Source: GCA-002727615 sp964442655 (GTDB lineage: Bacteria; Pseudomonadota; Alphaproteobacteria; TMED109). Taken from it: a stretch of DNA of 64,000 nt. The notes beneath the pieces were generated by a model. That model was not told where the DNA came from, did no database searches, and worked only from the letters and a program-made list of their open reading frames with translations. The stretch is taken from contig CAYTZM010000004.1 in the NCBI GenBank assembly GCA_964442655.1, positions 1 through 64,000 of the forward strand, read 5' to 3'. The position numbers and the translations under genes are program-made. The stretch's first letter is position 1; each line of letters begins with the position of its first letter. This document shows, piece by piece, positions 27,000 through 36,173 of this stretch.

Positions 27000-27599
27000 A
27001 TGAGAATAGTATGTCTAGATTTAGAGGGTGTATTGGTTCCAGAAATTTGGGTTGCTTTAGCTCATAGGACACAAATAAAAGATTTTCTTTTAACAACTCG
27101 TGATATTAAGGATTATGATGAATTGATGTCTTTAAGGTTAAAGATTTTAAAGAAGGAAGGTTTAACTATTGAAGATATTTATAACTCGGTAAAAACTTTA
27201 GATCCTTTTGATGGAGCGAAATCTTTTTTAAATAAATTAACTGAAGATTATCAAGTAATAATCTTATCAGATACATTTTATGAAATAGCTCAACCTTTAT
27301 TTCAAAAGTTAGGTTTCCCAAATGTATTTTGTCATCATTTGCAGATTTCAAAAAAAGGTGTTGTGGAAGGATACAAGTTGAGATTAAAGGATCAAAAGAG
27401 AAAAACTGTAGAAGCATTTCAAAATTTAGGTTTTTCTGTTTCTGCGGCGGGCGATTCTTATAATGATTTAGGAATGTTAGAAGCTGCAGAAATTGGAGTT
27501 TTATTTAGAGCACCTAATTTTTTAATTGAACAGTATAAATTATTTTCTAGTACCAATAATTATGAGGAATTATATTCTTTATTAACACAAATGGATTAA
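27000..27599 (+). CDS. thrH: ThrH: phosphoserine phosphatase / homoserine phosphotransferase
   Basis: 199 residues, HAD superfamily. The start MRIVCLDLEGVLVPEIWVA is the ThrH hallmark: the nucleophile Asp7 is followed by LEG, not the usual xDGT. Also visible: TTRDIKDYDELM, LSDTFYEIAQPL (motif II), KDQKRKT (motif III Lys) and AAGDSYNDLGML (motif IV). Pseudomonas ThrH (205 residues) dephosphorylates phosphoserine and can move the phosphate to homoserine. It overlaps the convergent thioredoxin gene by 4 bases. Confidence 0.92.
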   Translation: MRIVCLDLEGVLVPEIWVALAHRTQIKDFLLTTRDIKDYDELMSLRLKILKKEGLTIEDIYNSVKTLDPFDGAKSFLNKLTEDYQVIILSDTFYEIAQPLFQKLGFPNVFCHHLQISKKGVVEGYKLRLKDQKRKTVEAFQNLGFSVSAAGDSYNDLGMLEAAEIGVLFRAPNFLIEQYKLFSSTNNYEELYSLLTQMD

Positions 27600-28153
27600 T
27601 TAATTGATTTTAACCAATTTTTAATATCTTTGTTCTGCCAATTTATAATGCCCTCGACTCGCCATAAAATTTTTCCTGATTTATTTACTACTAAGGTAGT
27701 AGGTAGCCCTCTAAGTTTAAATTTTTTGGCTAATTCCATTTTGTGATCAATAAAAACATTATTTTTTTCAATTTTTATTTTTTCAAGAAATGCAGATATT
27801 TTATTTAAGTTTTTAAAATTATCTTGATTGAGGTAAATTATTTTTATATCGAAGGGTGTTAATTCATTAGATAAATTTTTAAGATCTGGCATTTCTTTAA
27901 GACAAGGAGAACACCAAGTAGCCCAAAAATTTATCAATAATAATTTATTTTTATTTATATCTTTTAAATATACTTTTTCTTCTAAAATATTAGTCAATTG
28001 AATATTTGGTAATATAGATATTGTTTTTTCTTTAAAAATTTTTTTATTTGTATCAGTGATATTTTGTGCATTTCCTATATGAGAATATAATATTGTCAAA
28101 GTTATGATATTATAAATGCATAATTTACATATTTTTTTTATAGAAATTATCAT
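27596..28153 (-). CDS. TlpA-family thioredoxin-like protein
   Basis: 185 residues: signal anchor (about 8-25), then a thioredoxin fold with INFWATWCSPCLKEMPDL, the active-site CSPC, and RGLPTTLVVNKSG with the cis-Pro. TlpA-type proteins reduce periplasmic targets such as cytochrome oxidase assembly factors. It is distinct from CcmG in this window. The gene is divergent from argH (55-base gap), a common position in alphaproteobacteria. Confidence 0.88.
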   Translation of the reverse strand: MIISIKKICKLCIYNIITLTILYSHIGNAQNITDTNKKIFKEKTISILPNIQLTNILEEKVYLKDINKNKLLLINFWATWCSPCLKEMPDLKNLSNELTPFDIKIIYLNQDNFKNLNKISAFLEKIKIEKNNVFIDHKMELAKKFKLRGLPTTLVVNKSGKILWRVEGIINWQNKDIKNWLKSIN

Positions 28154-28208
28154 ATACTTTTCTTTCTTTTACTGTATAGGTAATACTAATATAGTGATGG
28201 TGAATTAA

Positions 28209-29627
28209 ATGAGCAATACAAAGTCTAATAATAAAAAGTCCTCTAAGATTTGGGGTGCGAGATTTGATAAAGATTCTTCAAATATCATGAAGGAAATTAA
28301 TTCTTCAATTGATTTTGATAAAAGGTTAGCTATGCACGATTTAATGCTTAGTAGAGCACATGCTAGTATGTTAGCGAAAAATAAGATAATATTAAAAGCG
28401 GAAAATAAAGCTATTCAAAAAGGTTTAAATATAATTGAAAAGGAAATTTTGACAAAAAGGTTTAAATTTACCTCTAAATTAGAAGATATTCATATGCATA
28501 TAGAATCTCGTTTAACAACATTAGTTGGGGTTGCGGGTAAAAAATTACATACTGCTAGATCTAGAAATGATCAAGTTGCGACATCTTTTAAAATGTGGAT
28601 TAGAGATGAATTAAAATTTATAAATGATGATTTGAAAAAGTTACAGGAAACTTTTATTAAACATGCCGAAATGCATATAAAAACAATATTACCTGGTTTT
28701 ACTCATTTACAACCAGCACAACCCGTTAGTTTATCTCATCATCTTTTATCTTATGTGGAAATGTTAGGAAGAGATAGGGAAAGAATTTCTGATTCTAAAA
28801 AAAGATTATTACAATGTCCTTTAGGTTCAGCTGCTTTGGCAGGAACTTCCTTTCCTATTGATAGGTTTCAAACTAGTAGTGATTTAGGTTTTATTGCTCC
28901 TATGGTAAATTCAATAGATGCTGTTAGTGATAGAGATTTTGTATTAGAAAGTTTATCTAATATCAGTATAGTGATGGTGCATCTCTCTAGAATTTCAGAA
29001 GAAATAATTATTTGGTCATCACCTGGATTTAATTTTATAACTTTACCAGATTCATTTTCAACTGGTTCTTCAATTATGCCTCAAAAAAGAAATCCGGATT
29101 CAGCAGAATTGATTAGAGGAAAAACTGGAAGAGTAGCGGGAGAATTTTTAAATATTTTAACTATGTTGAAAGGGTTACCTCTTTCTTATTCCAAAGATAT
29201 GCAAGAAGATAAGGAGGCAGTATTTGATGCTTTTGATAATTTAAAGATTTGTTTAAAAGTTGCTATAGGTTTAATTAGTGAATTAAAATTTAAACCTGAA
29301 AATATGTATAATATGGCTAAAATTGGATACTTAACTGCAACTGATTTAGCTGATTGGTTAGTACAAGAGTGTAATGTCCCTTTTAGAGATGCATATTTTA
29401 TTACTGGAAAAGTGGTTAAATTAGCAGAATCTAAAAAAATAGGATTAGATGAATTAAATATAGATGAGCTTAAAAAAATAGATAAAAGAATCTCTCTTGA
29501 AGCTTTAAAAGGATTATCTTTGGAAAATTCTTTAGAAAGCAAGGATAGTTTTGGAGGAACGGCACCTAAAATGGTAAAAAAAGCTATTAAAAAGGCTAGG
29601 TTAGTTTGGTTAAAAAATGATGTATAA
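28209..29627 (+). CDS. argH: Argininosuccinate lyase
   Basis: 472 residues, normal for ArgH, which splits argininosuccinate into arginine and fumarate. Visible: KIWGARFDKDSSNIM start, TARSRNDQVATS, TILPGFTHLQPAQPVSLSHH, and the superfamily signature GSSIMPQKRNPDSAEL with the catalytic Ser in the flexible loop. It overlaps the small lipoprotein gene by 11 bases. Confidence 0.97.
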   Translation: MSNTKSNNKKSSKIWGARFDKDSSNIMKEINSSIDFDKRLAMHDLMLSRAHASMLAKNKIILKAENKAIQKGLNIIEKEILTKRFKFTSKLEDIHMHIESRLTTLVGVAGKKLHTARSRNDQVATSFKMWIRDELKFINDDLKKLQETFIKHAEMHIKTILPGFTHLQPAQPVSLSHHLLSYVEMLGRDRERISDSKKRLLQCPLGSAALAGTSFPIDRFQTSSDLGFIAPMVNSIDAVSDRDFVLESLSNISIVMVHLSRISEEIIIWSSPGFNFITLPDSFSTGSSIMPQKRNPDSAELIRGKTGRVAGEFLNILTMLKGLPLSYSKDMQEDKEAVFDAFDNLKICLKVAIGLISELKFKPENMYNMAKIGYLTATDLADWLVQECNVPFRDAYFITGKVVKLAESKKIGLDELNIDELKKIDKRISLEALKGLSLENSLESKDSFGGTAPKMVKKAIKKARLVWLKNDV

Positions 29628-29754
29628 ATTTTTTAATCTTTTAATTATTAATTTGTTTTTAATTTCGTTTATTATTGTTGCTGGATGTGGAAAAAGAGCT
29701 GATTTGGAAAGACCTGCTAAAATAGAAGGTTTAGAACCTGCTAATATAGAATAG
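29617..29754 (+). CDS. lptM: Small LptM/YifL-like lipoprotein
   Basis: 45 residues. A hydrophobic signal of about 20 residues leads to the lipobox IVAGC with Cys24, then GKRADLERPAK. LptM (formerly YifL) helps the LptD/E lipopolysaccharide translocon mature. The position between argH and lysA is the usual one for this gene in alphaproteobacteria. Residues after the Cys deviate from the common GCGxKGPL pattern, so the function is inferred from size, lipobox and position. Confidence 0.75.
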   Translation: MMYKFFNLLIINLFLISFIIVAGCGKRADLERPAKIEGLEPANIE

Positions 29755-29784
29755 ATTCAATAATATTAATTTGGGTTTTTATAA

Positions 29785-31056
29785 ATGAATTTTTTAAATT
29801 ATAAGAATGAAGTTTTGTATTTAGAAGATGTTTCTTTAGAATCAATTGCTGTAAATGTTGGAACACCTACTTATATATATTCTGAAGCTAAATTAATAGA
29901 AAATTATAATTTATTTAATTTTGCTTTGGAAGATAAGTTAGGGAAAGGTTTTAAAAAATTAATTGCATATTCTGTAAAATCTAATTCGAATATAGCAGTG
30001 ATTAATACTTTACAGAAATTAGGTTCTGGTGCGGATGTTGTTTCTGCAGGAGAATTAAAAAGAGCCTTAAAGGCAGGAATAAAAGGAGAAAATATTGTTT
30101 TTTCTGGAGTTGGAAAAACTTTAGAAGAAATAGAATTTGCTATTGGTAAAAATATTAATCAATTTAATGTTGAATCAATGGAAGAGTTAAAATTGTTATC
30201 TGAAGTTGCAAGTTCTAAGAATTATAAAGCTCCTGTAGCTTTAAGAATTAATCCTGATATTCATGCGGGAGGTCATGAAAAAATTTCTACTGGTGGGAGT
30301 GATACTAAGTTTGGAATTCCCTATCAAGAATCTATGGGAGTATATGAATTTGCAAAGAGTTTGCCAGGTATTAATGTAATTGGTATTGATATCCATATTG
30401 GATCTCAAATAACTAGTTTAAAACCTTTTCAATTAGCATTTGAAAAAATATTAGAACTTTATAAAAATTTAATTAACCTAGGATATAAGATAGAGAACAT
30501 AGATTTAGGAGGAGGTATTGGAGTTGCTTATGGGAATGAAAAAACATTATTTTCATTAGATGATTATGCTGATTTAGTTAAAAATATTTTTAAAGGTGTT
30601 GATAGTAAACTTATATTTGAACCAGGAAGATGTATTTCTGCCTCAGCTGGCATTTTATTATCTAAGATTATAAGACGTAAAAGTAGTTATAATAATAATT
30701 TTCTAATAATTGATGCGGCAATGAATGATTTTATTAGACCAACTTTATATGATGCTTTTCATAGTATTAAAACATTAAAAAATTATGATAATTATAAGGA
30801 AAAAATTAATTATAAAATTGTTGGGCCTATTTGTGAAACAGGTGATGTTTTAGGAAATTTATTTTCTTCTAATATTTTAAGTTCTGGCGATTTTATTATA
30901 ATAAAAGATGTAGGTGCATATGGTTCCGTTATGTCATCAAATTATAATAGTAGACCGTTGATTCCTGAAGTGATGGTTAATGGTAATGCTTTTAATATAA
31001 TTAGAAAAAAAATTACTGTAGAAGATTTTATATCTTTTGAAAATATTCCTAGTTGA
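29785..31056 (+). CDS. lysA: Diaminopimelate decarboxylase
   Basis: 423 residues, alanine-racemase-fold PLP enzyme making lysine from meso-diaminopimelate. The PLP Lys lies in IAYSVKSNSN; GADVVSAGELKRAL, HIGSQ, NIDLGGGIGVAY, FEPGRCISASAG (phosphate loop) and GPICETGDVL complete the set; the last Cys-Glu pair is the DAP-specific CESxD-like motif. It follows the lipoprotein gene by 30 bases. Confidence 0.96.
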   Translation: MNFLNYKNEVLYLEDVSLESIAVNVGTPTYIYSEAKLIENYNLFNFALEDKLGKGFKKLIAYSVKSNSNIAVINTLQKLGSGADVVSAGELKRALKAGIKGENIVFSGVGKTLEEIEFAIGKNINQFNVESMEELKLLSEVASSKNYKAPVALRINPDIHAGGHEKISTGGSDTKFGIPYQESMGVYEFAKSLPGINVIGIDIHIGSQITSLKPFQLAFEKILELYKNLINLGYKIENIDLGGGIGVAYGNEKTLFSLDDYADLVKNIFKGVDSKLIFEPGRCISASAGILLSKIIRRKSSYNNNFLIIDAAMNDFIRPTLYDAFHSIKTLKNYDNYKEKINYKIVGPICETGDVLGNLFSSNILSSGDFIIIKDVGAYGSVMSSNYNSRPLIPEVMVNGNAFNIIRKKITVEDFISFENIPS

Positions 31057-31078
31057 AATATTAGAGGCTAAAAACGAC

Positions 31079-33526
31079 ATGCATAATGATTATAATACAG
31101 ATCTACCGATTAATTTAAAATTAAATATATTTATAACTAGATTTATATTGTTATGGGAGAGTTTGGCAAAGACTGTTATATATATATCTTTAATTTCGAT
31201 GCTTTTTATATTTTTAAGTGTTTTTAATTTTTTTTCTATTCTTTATTATTGGCTACATATAATATTTTTAAGTCTTTTTGTAATTGGATATTTACTAATT
31301 ATAATCAATTTAATAAGAAATTTTAATTGGCCATCTAAAATATCCTGTATAAGAAGAATAGAAATAGATAATAATACAGAACATAGACCCCTTAGTACTC
31401 TTTTTGATAAGCCTGGAATTAATGTTGATAATGTATTATGGAAAAAACACTATAATAATATGCTGGAAGTTTGTAATACTTTAGGAGCAGTTAAATCTAA
31501 GTCTATTTATTCTAATTTAGATCCTTTATTTATTAGGTTGCCTATTTTATTTTTATTTTTTTTAACGATTTATTCGTTTAATAATTTAGTTATAGATAGG
31601 GTTGAAGCGGCTATTTTACCCCAAGAAAATAATACTAGGATAGCTAATAATGGTGTTTTTAATGGTTGGGTTACACCTCCAGAATATACTAAAAAGCAAC
31701 CTATTTTATTAGTTGAAAGTGACAAACCTTTGAGTATTCCTTTTGCAAGTGTGTTTTCAGGAAGAGTGTTTGGAGGATCAGGAAAATCTAAATTAATTTT
31801 TGATGATAGAATAAAAGATTTTATTATAATTGATGATGAAAATTCTTCTATAGAAAGTATTATTCAAAATAATGTAGAAGTTAAAGTACAACAAAATAAC
31901 AGTATTTTATTTCAAAAAACGATATTGTCTATTCCGGACGAAATACCAAAAGTAGATTTTTTAGAAAAACCTCAATCTACTATAAAAGGTATATTAGATA
32001 TAGATTTTGTTTTTTCAGATGATTATGAAGTTACTAAGCTTTATGCTAAGGTGAATTTAAAAAATCCTATAGCCACACCTAATATAGGAGAAATTAATTT
32101 TAATATTCCATTTAATATCAGTGATGCTTTTCAAACTTTTGGCCAATATTATCATGACCTTACAGAACATCCATGGGCAGGTTTGCCAGTTAAAATTTCT
32201 TTGATTGTTGAAGATTATATAGGGCAAAAAGGTAGTTCAGAAATTTTAGAGATCATTCTTCCAGAAAAAGAATTTAAAAATTTAATAGCTTTATCTGTTG
32301 TAAACCAGAGAAAAAAATTGGCTTTAGGTAAGGAAAAACCTTTTATCGTTGGAGAAATAATTAAAGAAATATCATTAGATAGTTCTTTTCAAGAAGAATT
32401 AATTTTAGCTAGAGATTGGTTGCAAGAATCTATAGTTATTTTAATGAAAGATAAAGAACAACAATTTTTAGGAACAAATGATCACAAGTTTGTAATTGAT
32501 TTATTATGGAAAACAGCTTTATTTATTGAATCTGGACAATTAGCAATTGCTGAGAATGAGCTAAGAAGAGCTCAGCAAGACTTGCAGGAGGCGCTTTCTC
32601 AAGGGAATGAAGGAAAAGAGATACAAGATATGGTTTCTAATTTGGATGAAGCTTTAAAAAAGTATTTAGATGAACTTGAAAATCCCATGGATATTGATGC
32701 TCCACAAGTTTCAGAGTCAGATAACCCAGGTGATAGAGGGGGAGAAAATGGAGCACAATCAAATGAGGAAAGAGAAGACCTAGAAGAAAAGCTTGAAGAA
32801 ATAGCTGATTTGGCTGTTTCTGGATCACTAGATGAAGCACAAGAGCAGTTAGATAAAATGCAAGATATGACTGAAGCTATAGATAGAGAGGCTTTAGGAG
32901 AAGCTTTGGGCGAAGATGAAGGAAATTCACAGCCACAGGCAATGCAACAGATTTCAGAAATGATGCAAGAACAAGAAGCCCTTATGGAAGATTCTTTTGA
33001 ACAATCTCTTAATGCTGCTCAGGCTGATCAAAAAACGCCTGGATCTGGACCGGTTAATGCAGGGAAAAAACAAGAAATTTTGAGAAAACAGCTAGAAGAC
33101 GTTATGCATGAGATAGGTGAATCAGATAATCCAATACCTGAAGAGTTAGGTAGAGCAGAAAGAGCAATGAGACATGCTGAAAGAGAATTGCAAAGAGGAA
33201 GACCTGATAGAGCTCAAAATGCTCAAGGAAGGGCTATAGAAGAATTAAAAAAAGCTGCAGAAAAAATGGATAAAATTCATTCAGGTGATGGACCTAGTCA
33301 GATGGCGGGTAACAGTAGTAATAATAATAACCGTGATCAAAGAGACCCATTAGGTAGAGTTCCACCGGGTCAAGGTAATTCTCCTGGAGGAGATATTGGA
33401 TTGCCTAAAAAACAATCTACTACGAGGTCTAAAGAAATTGTAAAAGAACTGTATAAAAAAGCTGAAAAATCAATTGAAGGGTCAATAGAACGTAAGTATG
33501 TGGATAGTTTATTAGATTGGTATTAG
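31079..33526 (+). CDS. DUF4175 / TIGR02302 membrane protein
   Basis: About 815 residues. Two or three membrane segments lie in the first 90 residues and one near 180. A beta-rich middle holds VTPPEYTKKQP. From about residue 460 comes a long Glu/Gln/Ala-rich helical region (coiled coil likely), then a Pro/Gly/Asn-rich C-terminus with RDPLGRVPPGQG and a closing ELYKKAEKSIEGSIERKYVDSLLDWY-type end. This is the alphaproteobacterial TIGR02302 plan; the gene is typically next to lysA. Function unknown; envelope scaffold is a guess. The frame can open with TTG at 31037 inside lysA; ATG at 31079 with AGAGG upstream is preferred. Confidence 0.85.
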   Translation: MHNDYNTDLPINLKLNIFITRFILLWESLAKTVIYISLISMLFIFLSVFNFFSILYYWLHIIFLSLFVIGYLLIIINLIRNFNWPSKISCIRRIEIDNNTEHRPLSTLFDKPGINVDNVLWKKHYNNMLEVCNTLGAVKSKSIYSNLDPLFIRLPILFLFFLTIYSFNNLVIDRVEAAILPQENNTRIANNGVFNGWVTPPEYTKKQPILLVESDKPLSIPFASVFSGRVFGGSGKSKLIFDDRIKDFIIIDDENSSIESIIQNNVEVKVQQNNSILFQKTILSIPDEIPKVDFLEKPQSTIKGILDIDFVFSDDYEVTKLYAKVNLKNPIATPNIGEINFNIPFNISDAFQTFGQYYHDLTEHPWAGLPVKISLIVEDYIGQKGSSEILEIILPEKEFKNLIALSVVNQRKKLALGKEKPFIVGEIIKEISLDSSFQEELILARDWLQESIVILMKDKEQQFLGTNDHKFVIDLLWKTALFIESGQLAIAENELRRAQQDLQEALSQGNEGKEIQDMVSNLDEALKKYLDELENPMDIDAPQVSESDNPGDRGGENGAQSNEEREDLEEKLEEIADLAVSGSLDEAQEQLDKMQDMTEAIDREALGEALGEDEGNSQPQAMQQISEMMQEQEALMEDSFEQSLNAAQADQKTPGSGPVNAGKKQEILRKQLEDVMHEIGESDNPIPEELGRAERAMRHAERELQRGRPDRAQNAQGRAIEELKKAAEKMDKIHSGDGPSQMAGNSSNNNNRDQRDPLGRVPPGQGNSPGGDIGLPKKQSTTRSKEIVKELYKKAEKSIEGSIERKYVDSLLDWY

Positions 33527-33529
33527 TTA

Positions 33530-33847
33530 TTATCTAGTAAAAGATCTTCCAAATAAATTTCCACCATTAATTGGAATTCCTAATTCTTCTAAAAATAATA
33601 TTAATTGGTTTGGAATTGGAATTTTGTTTCCAAATAAAATGATTAATCCTATGTAAACGAGTATGAAGGTTACTGTAAGGGATATTACCCAAAATACACA
33701 CATATTATATTTAGATATTAGTTCAGATTTTTTTTCTTGCTTCCATATTTGCTCACACTTAGAACACTTGACTTTTTTACCATTAGCAGGAATTAAGTCG
33801 TCATTAACTATAAACTTGGTGCTACAGTTTGGACATTTTACTATCAA
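33530..33847 (-). CDS. MJ0042-type zinc-ribbon membrane protein
   Basis: 105 residues. The first 40 residues are an MJ0042 zinc ribbon: CPNCSTKFIVNDDLIPANG then KVKCSKCEQIW, two CxxC pairs. A membrane segment follows at about 52-72 and a short tail. Such proteins lie beside envelope or division genes in alphaproteobacteria and their role is unknown. It is convergent with the DUF4175 gene, 3 bases between stops. Confidence 0.82.
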   Translation of the reverse strand: MIVKCPNCSTKFIVNDDLIPANGKKVKCSKCEQIWKQEKKSELISKYNMCVFWVISLTVTFILVYIGLIILFGNKIPIPNQLILFLEELGIPINGGNLFGRSFTR

Positions 33848-33973
33848 ATTTTATATCCTATAATGTATATATATAAATATTTTATTAATTATATTCTATT
33901 AGACTATAATATTATTTAAAAGATTTTTATATAGAATTATAGTTATATACTGTCTATTTATTAGGAACTTAAT

Positions 33974-34546
33974 TTGTTAAAATTAAAATTTATGACGATT
34001 ATATTAATAATATTATTATTATATATATTATCTTTTGTGGGATTTATATCAGATATTAATTTTAAATCTAAATTGCCAAATGATATAGAAGCAATAGTAA
34101 TTTTAACGGGTTCAAAAGCAAGGTTAGATGAAGGTTTTAAGTTATTAGAGGAAAACTCTAATATATTAATGTTAATTACAGGTGTTGGTAATGGTGTAAA
34201 GTACTCAGATTTGGTGCAAAGTAATAAATTCAATTTAGCAAATATTTCTTTAGGTTTTAAAGCTAAAAATACTTTTCAAAATGCTTTAGAGACTTTGGAG
34301 TGGGCAAAAGAAAATAATATAAAAAATTATATTTTACTTACAGATAATTGGCATATGCAGAGAGCATTATTATTTTTTAAAAGTGTTATGCCTAATTTAT
34401 CTATTTCCCCTTTAGCTTTGGAAACAATAAATTTTAATATGGATAATTTATTAGTTAAACCAAAAATTTTTATAACTGTTTTTGTTGAACACCTAAAATA
34501 TATTATTTCACATTTTCAGATATTATTTTATTGGGTAATAAATTGA
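33974..34546 (+). CDS. YdcF/ElyC-like DUF218 protein
   Basis: 190 residues: an N-terminal membrane anchor (about 5-24), then the DUF218 domain: AIVILTGSKARLDEGFKLLEE, LMLITGVGNG, ARNT-like AKNTFQNALETLEW and LTDNWHMQRALLFFK. Relatives ElyC and SanA act in envelope or peptidoglycan lipid-carrier metabolism. The start is TTG at 33974 with TAGGAA about 8 bases upstream. It overlaps the next gene. Confidence 0.84.
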   Translation: MLKLKFMTIILIILLLYILSFVGFISDINFKSKLPNDIEAIVILTGSKARLDEGFKLLEENSNILMLITGVGNGVKYSDLVQSNKFNLANISLGFKAKNTFQNALETLEWAKENNIKNYILLTDNWHMQRALLFFKSVMPNLSISPLALETINFNMDNLLVKPKIFITVFVEHLKYIISHFQILFYWVIN

Positions 34547-35220
34547 TTATTTTAAGGTCTTTAATCTTTAATATACTGTTTTTTTTATTGAGCCTTTTTA
34601 TAGGAATATTATTTTCTCCTTTTTTAATTAGTAAGAAAATTACTGTTATTGTGGCGTCTTATTGGGCAAAAATTACTCTATATTTTTTAAAAATTATTTG
34701 TAAAATAGAAATAAAAATAGATGAAAAGTTTTTATTGAATAAAAAAAAATTAGTTTTAGCTATTCGTCATGAATCAATTTTAGATACAATATTATTCATA
34801 GCTTATTTTCCTAATGTTAAATATATAGTAAAAAAAGAATTGTTATATGTTCCATTTTATGGATTGTTTGTATGGAGATGTGGTCATATAATTATTGATA
34901 GGCAAGGCAAGTCTACAACTTTAAATAAAATGTTAAATTTAGTACGTTCTAATTTTAATTTAGGTATGAATGTAATAATATTTCCTCATGGTACTAGAGT
35001 TAAATCTGGTCTTAAAGTTGACGTAAAATCAGGTATATATGCTTTTTATAAGTATTTAAATATTCCTATTACTCCTGTTCACTTAAGTACAGGTTTAGTT
35101 TGGGATAGAAAAGGGTTTATAAAGAGGCCAGGAATAGTTGAAGTAAAATTTAATAAAAATATTAATTTAGGAATAAACAAAGAAGGTTTTTTAAGAATTT
35201 TAAATTTGAAGTTAAATTGA
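34531..35220 (+). CDS. plsC: 1-acyl-glycerol-3-phosphate acyltransferase (PlsC family)
   Basis: 229 residues. The HX4D motif is AIRHESILDTI, and the second block is IIFPHGTRVKSG (FPEGTR equivalent with His in place of Glu). A hydrophobic N-terminus (about 8-30) anchors it. It makes phosphatidic acid, or a related acyl transfer. Start is TTG at 34531 or at 34543; the latter would overlap the DUF218 stop in a TTGA. No clear ribosome binding site for either. Confidence 0.88.
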   Translation: MGNKLIILRSLIFNILFFLLSLFIGILFSPFLISKKITVIVASYWAKITLYFLKIICKIEIKIDEKFLLNKKKLVLAIRHESILDTILFIAYFPNVKYIVKKELLYVPFYGLFVWRCGHIIIDRQGKSTTLNKMLNLVRSNFNLGMNVIIFPHGTRVKSGLKVDVKSGIYAFYKYLNIPITPVHLSTGLVWDRKGFIKRPGIVEVKFNKNINLGINKEGFLRILNLKLN

Positions 35221-35335
35221 TATTAAAAATGTATTAATGAGAAAAAGAATTTCCCAATAAAAGATGATATTAACCTATGTTAAGGTTAATCAAAATAAAT
35301 TGTTTAAACTGATTATCCAATATAAGGAAGATAGT

Positions 35336-35782
35336 TTGAACAAAATTTTAATAACATGCTTTTTGATGATCTGTTTTATATCATTTGATAAAAATTTGTT
35401 AGCTGAGGAATGTGATAGCTCTTTTCCTTGTATGGAAAAGAAAGTATTAGAAAGTGCACACAAACATAAGATAATTGATCAATCTTCTCTTTTTTTTGGT
35501 TGTATGCTTCAAGAATGGCATGCAAATTTTTTATCAAATAAAAGTAATTTCGATAATAGAATTGAAGTTTGGGAAGTATTTACATATGAGAGATTTTTAG
35601 CGTGTTATAGATCAAATTCAACTACTGGTAAAGTTGGAGAATTAGGAGTTGAAACTGAAAAAAGAAGAGTTGTTAATGGTACAAGATTTAAAGCAATAGT
35701 TAAATGTGAAAAAAATATTTGTAGTAGTGTTAAGTGGGTTGAAACAAAATGTTGTTTCAATATGGATCATGAAGAATATTAA
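35336..35782 (+). CDS. Cys-rich exported protein, unknown
   Basis: 148 residues if started at TTG 35336, which has AAGGAAG about 8 bases upstream and makes the protein open directly with a signal peptide (LNKILITCFLMICFISF, cut near LLAEECD). The frame can be read from ATG 35264, but that adds 24 residues ahead of the signal. The mature part has about ten Cys, several close (CDSSFPC, KCEKNIC, TKCC), with WEVFTYERFLACYRS and FKAIVKCE; disulfides in the periplasm are likely. No family recognised. It overlaps the next small gene by 14 bases and leads towards fnr. Confidence 0.6.
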   Translation: MNKILITCFLMICFISFDKNLLAEECDSSFPCMEKKVLESAHKHKIIDQSSLFFGCMLQEWHANFLSNKSNFDNRIEVWEVFTYERFLACYRSNSTTGKVGELGVETEKRRVVNGTRFKAIVKCEKNICSSVKWVETKCCFNMDHEEY

Positions 35783-36029
35783 GGGAAAAAATAAAATTAT
35801 TATTAATGCATATATCTCAGCAAAAGATAAAAATATGAATGAAGCCTCTGCGAGGAATATAGCTATAAATTTATTAATGTTTTTAGAAACGAATATAAAT
35901 AAAAAAGAAGCTATAAAATTTATAGATAGTCTAATAAATAATTCTTTTTCTAATAAATCAAATTGTGATTTTAAAGAAAAATGCATGATTTGTCTTCACG
36001 ATAAAAAAGGATGTTTTAAAAATTTTTAA
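35769..36029 (+). CDS. Small protein with C-terminal four-Cys motif, unknown
   Basis: 86 residues from ATG 35769; the frame is open from 35706, but that would overlap the preceding gene more deeply. The N-terminal part is basic, the middle helical (NEASARNIAINLLMFLETN), and the end has CDFKEKCMICLHDKKGC, a Cys-x5-Cys-x2-Cys-x6-Cys arrangement fit for zinc or an Fe-S cluster. No signal or membrane segment, so cytoplasmic. No family recognised. A frame in the opposite direction (35642-35986) is less likely because it lacks any recognisable pattern. Confidence 0.5.
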   Translation: MKNIKGKNKIIINAYISAKDKNMNEASARNIAINLLMFLETNINKKEAIKFIDSLINNSFSNKSNCDFKEKCMICLHDKKGCFKNF

Positions 36030-36045
36030 TATAAGGAAAGAGCAA

Positions 36046-36150
36046 ATGGAATTATATTTAATTATAGTAATTTTAGCGTTTTTGATTTTTATGATACCCA
36101 TGTTATGGTTCTCAATTAAAGATGATCAGACTAATATTAAAAGGGATTAA
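36046..36150 (+). CDS. Very short single-pass membrane protein, unknown
   Basis: 34 residues: a membrane segment (about 3-24, LYLIIVILAFLIFMIPMLWF) and a charged end (SIKDDQTNIKRD). AAGGAAAGAG lies just upstream of the ATG, a strong ribosome binding site that supports translation. It is 16 bases after the four-Cys gene and 23 bases before fnr. The general plan resembles small oxidase-assembly or accessory peptides (CcoS/CcoQ-like), but no motif proves this. Confidence 0.55.
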   Translation: MELYLIIVILAFLIFMIPMLWFSIKDDQTNIKRD

Positions 36151-36173
36151 AATTATTAAAATATTTACTGTTT

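Noticed and set aside
35642..35986. Minus-strand 114-codon ORF over the Cys-rich genes
   Set aside because: Phe/Ile/Asn-rich, no motif, and antisense to two genes with binding sites and Cys patterns.
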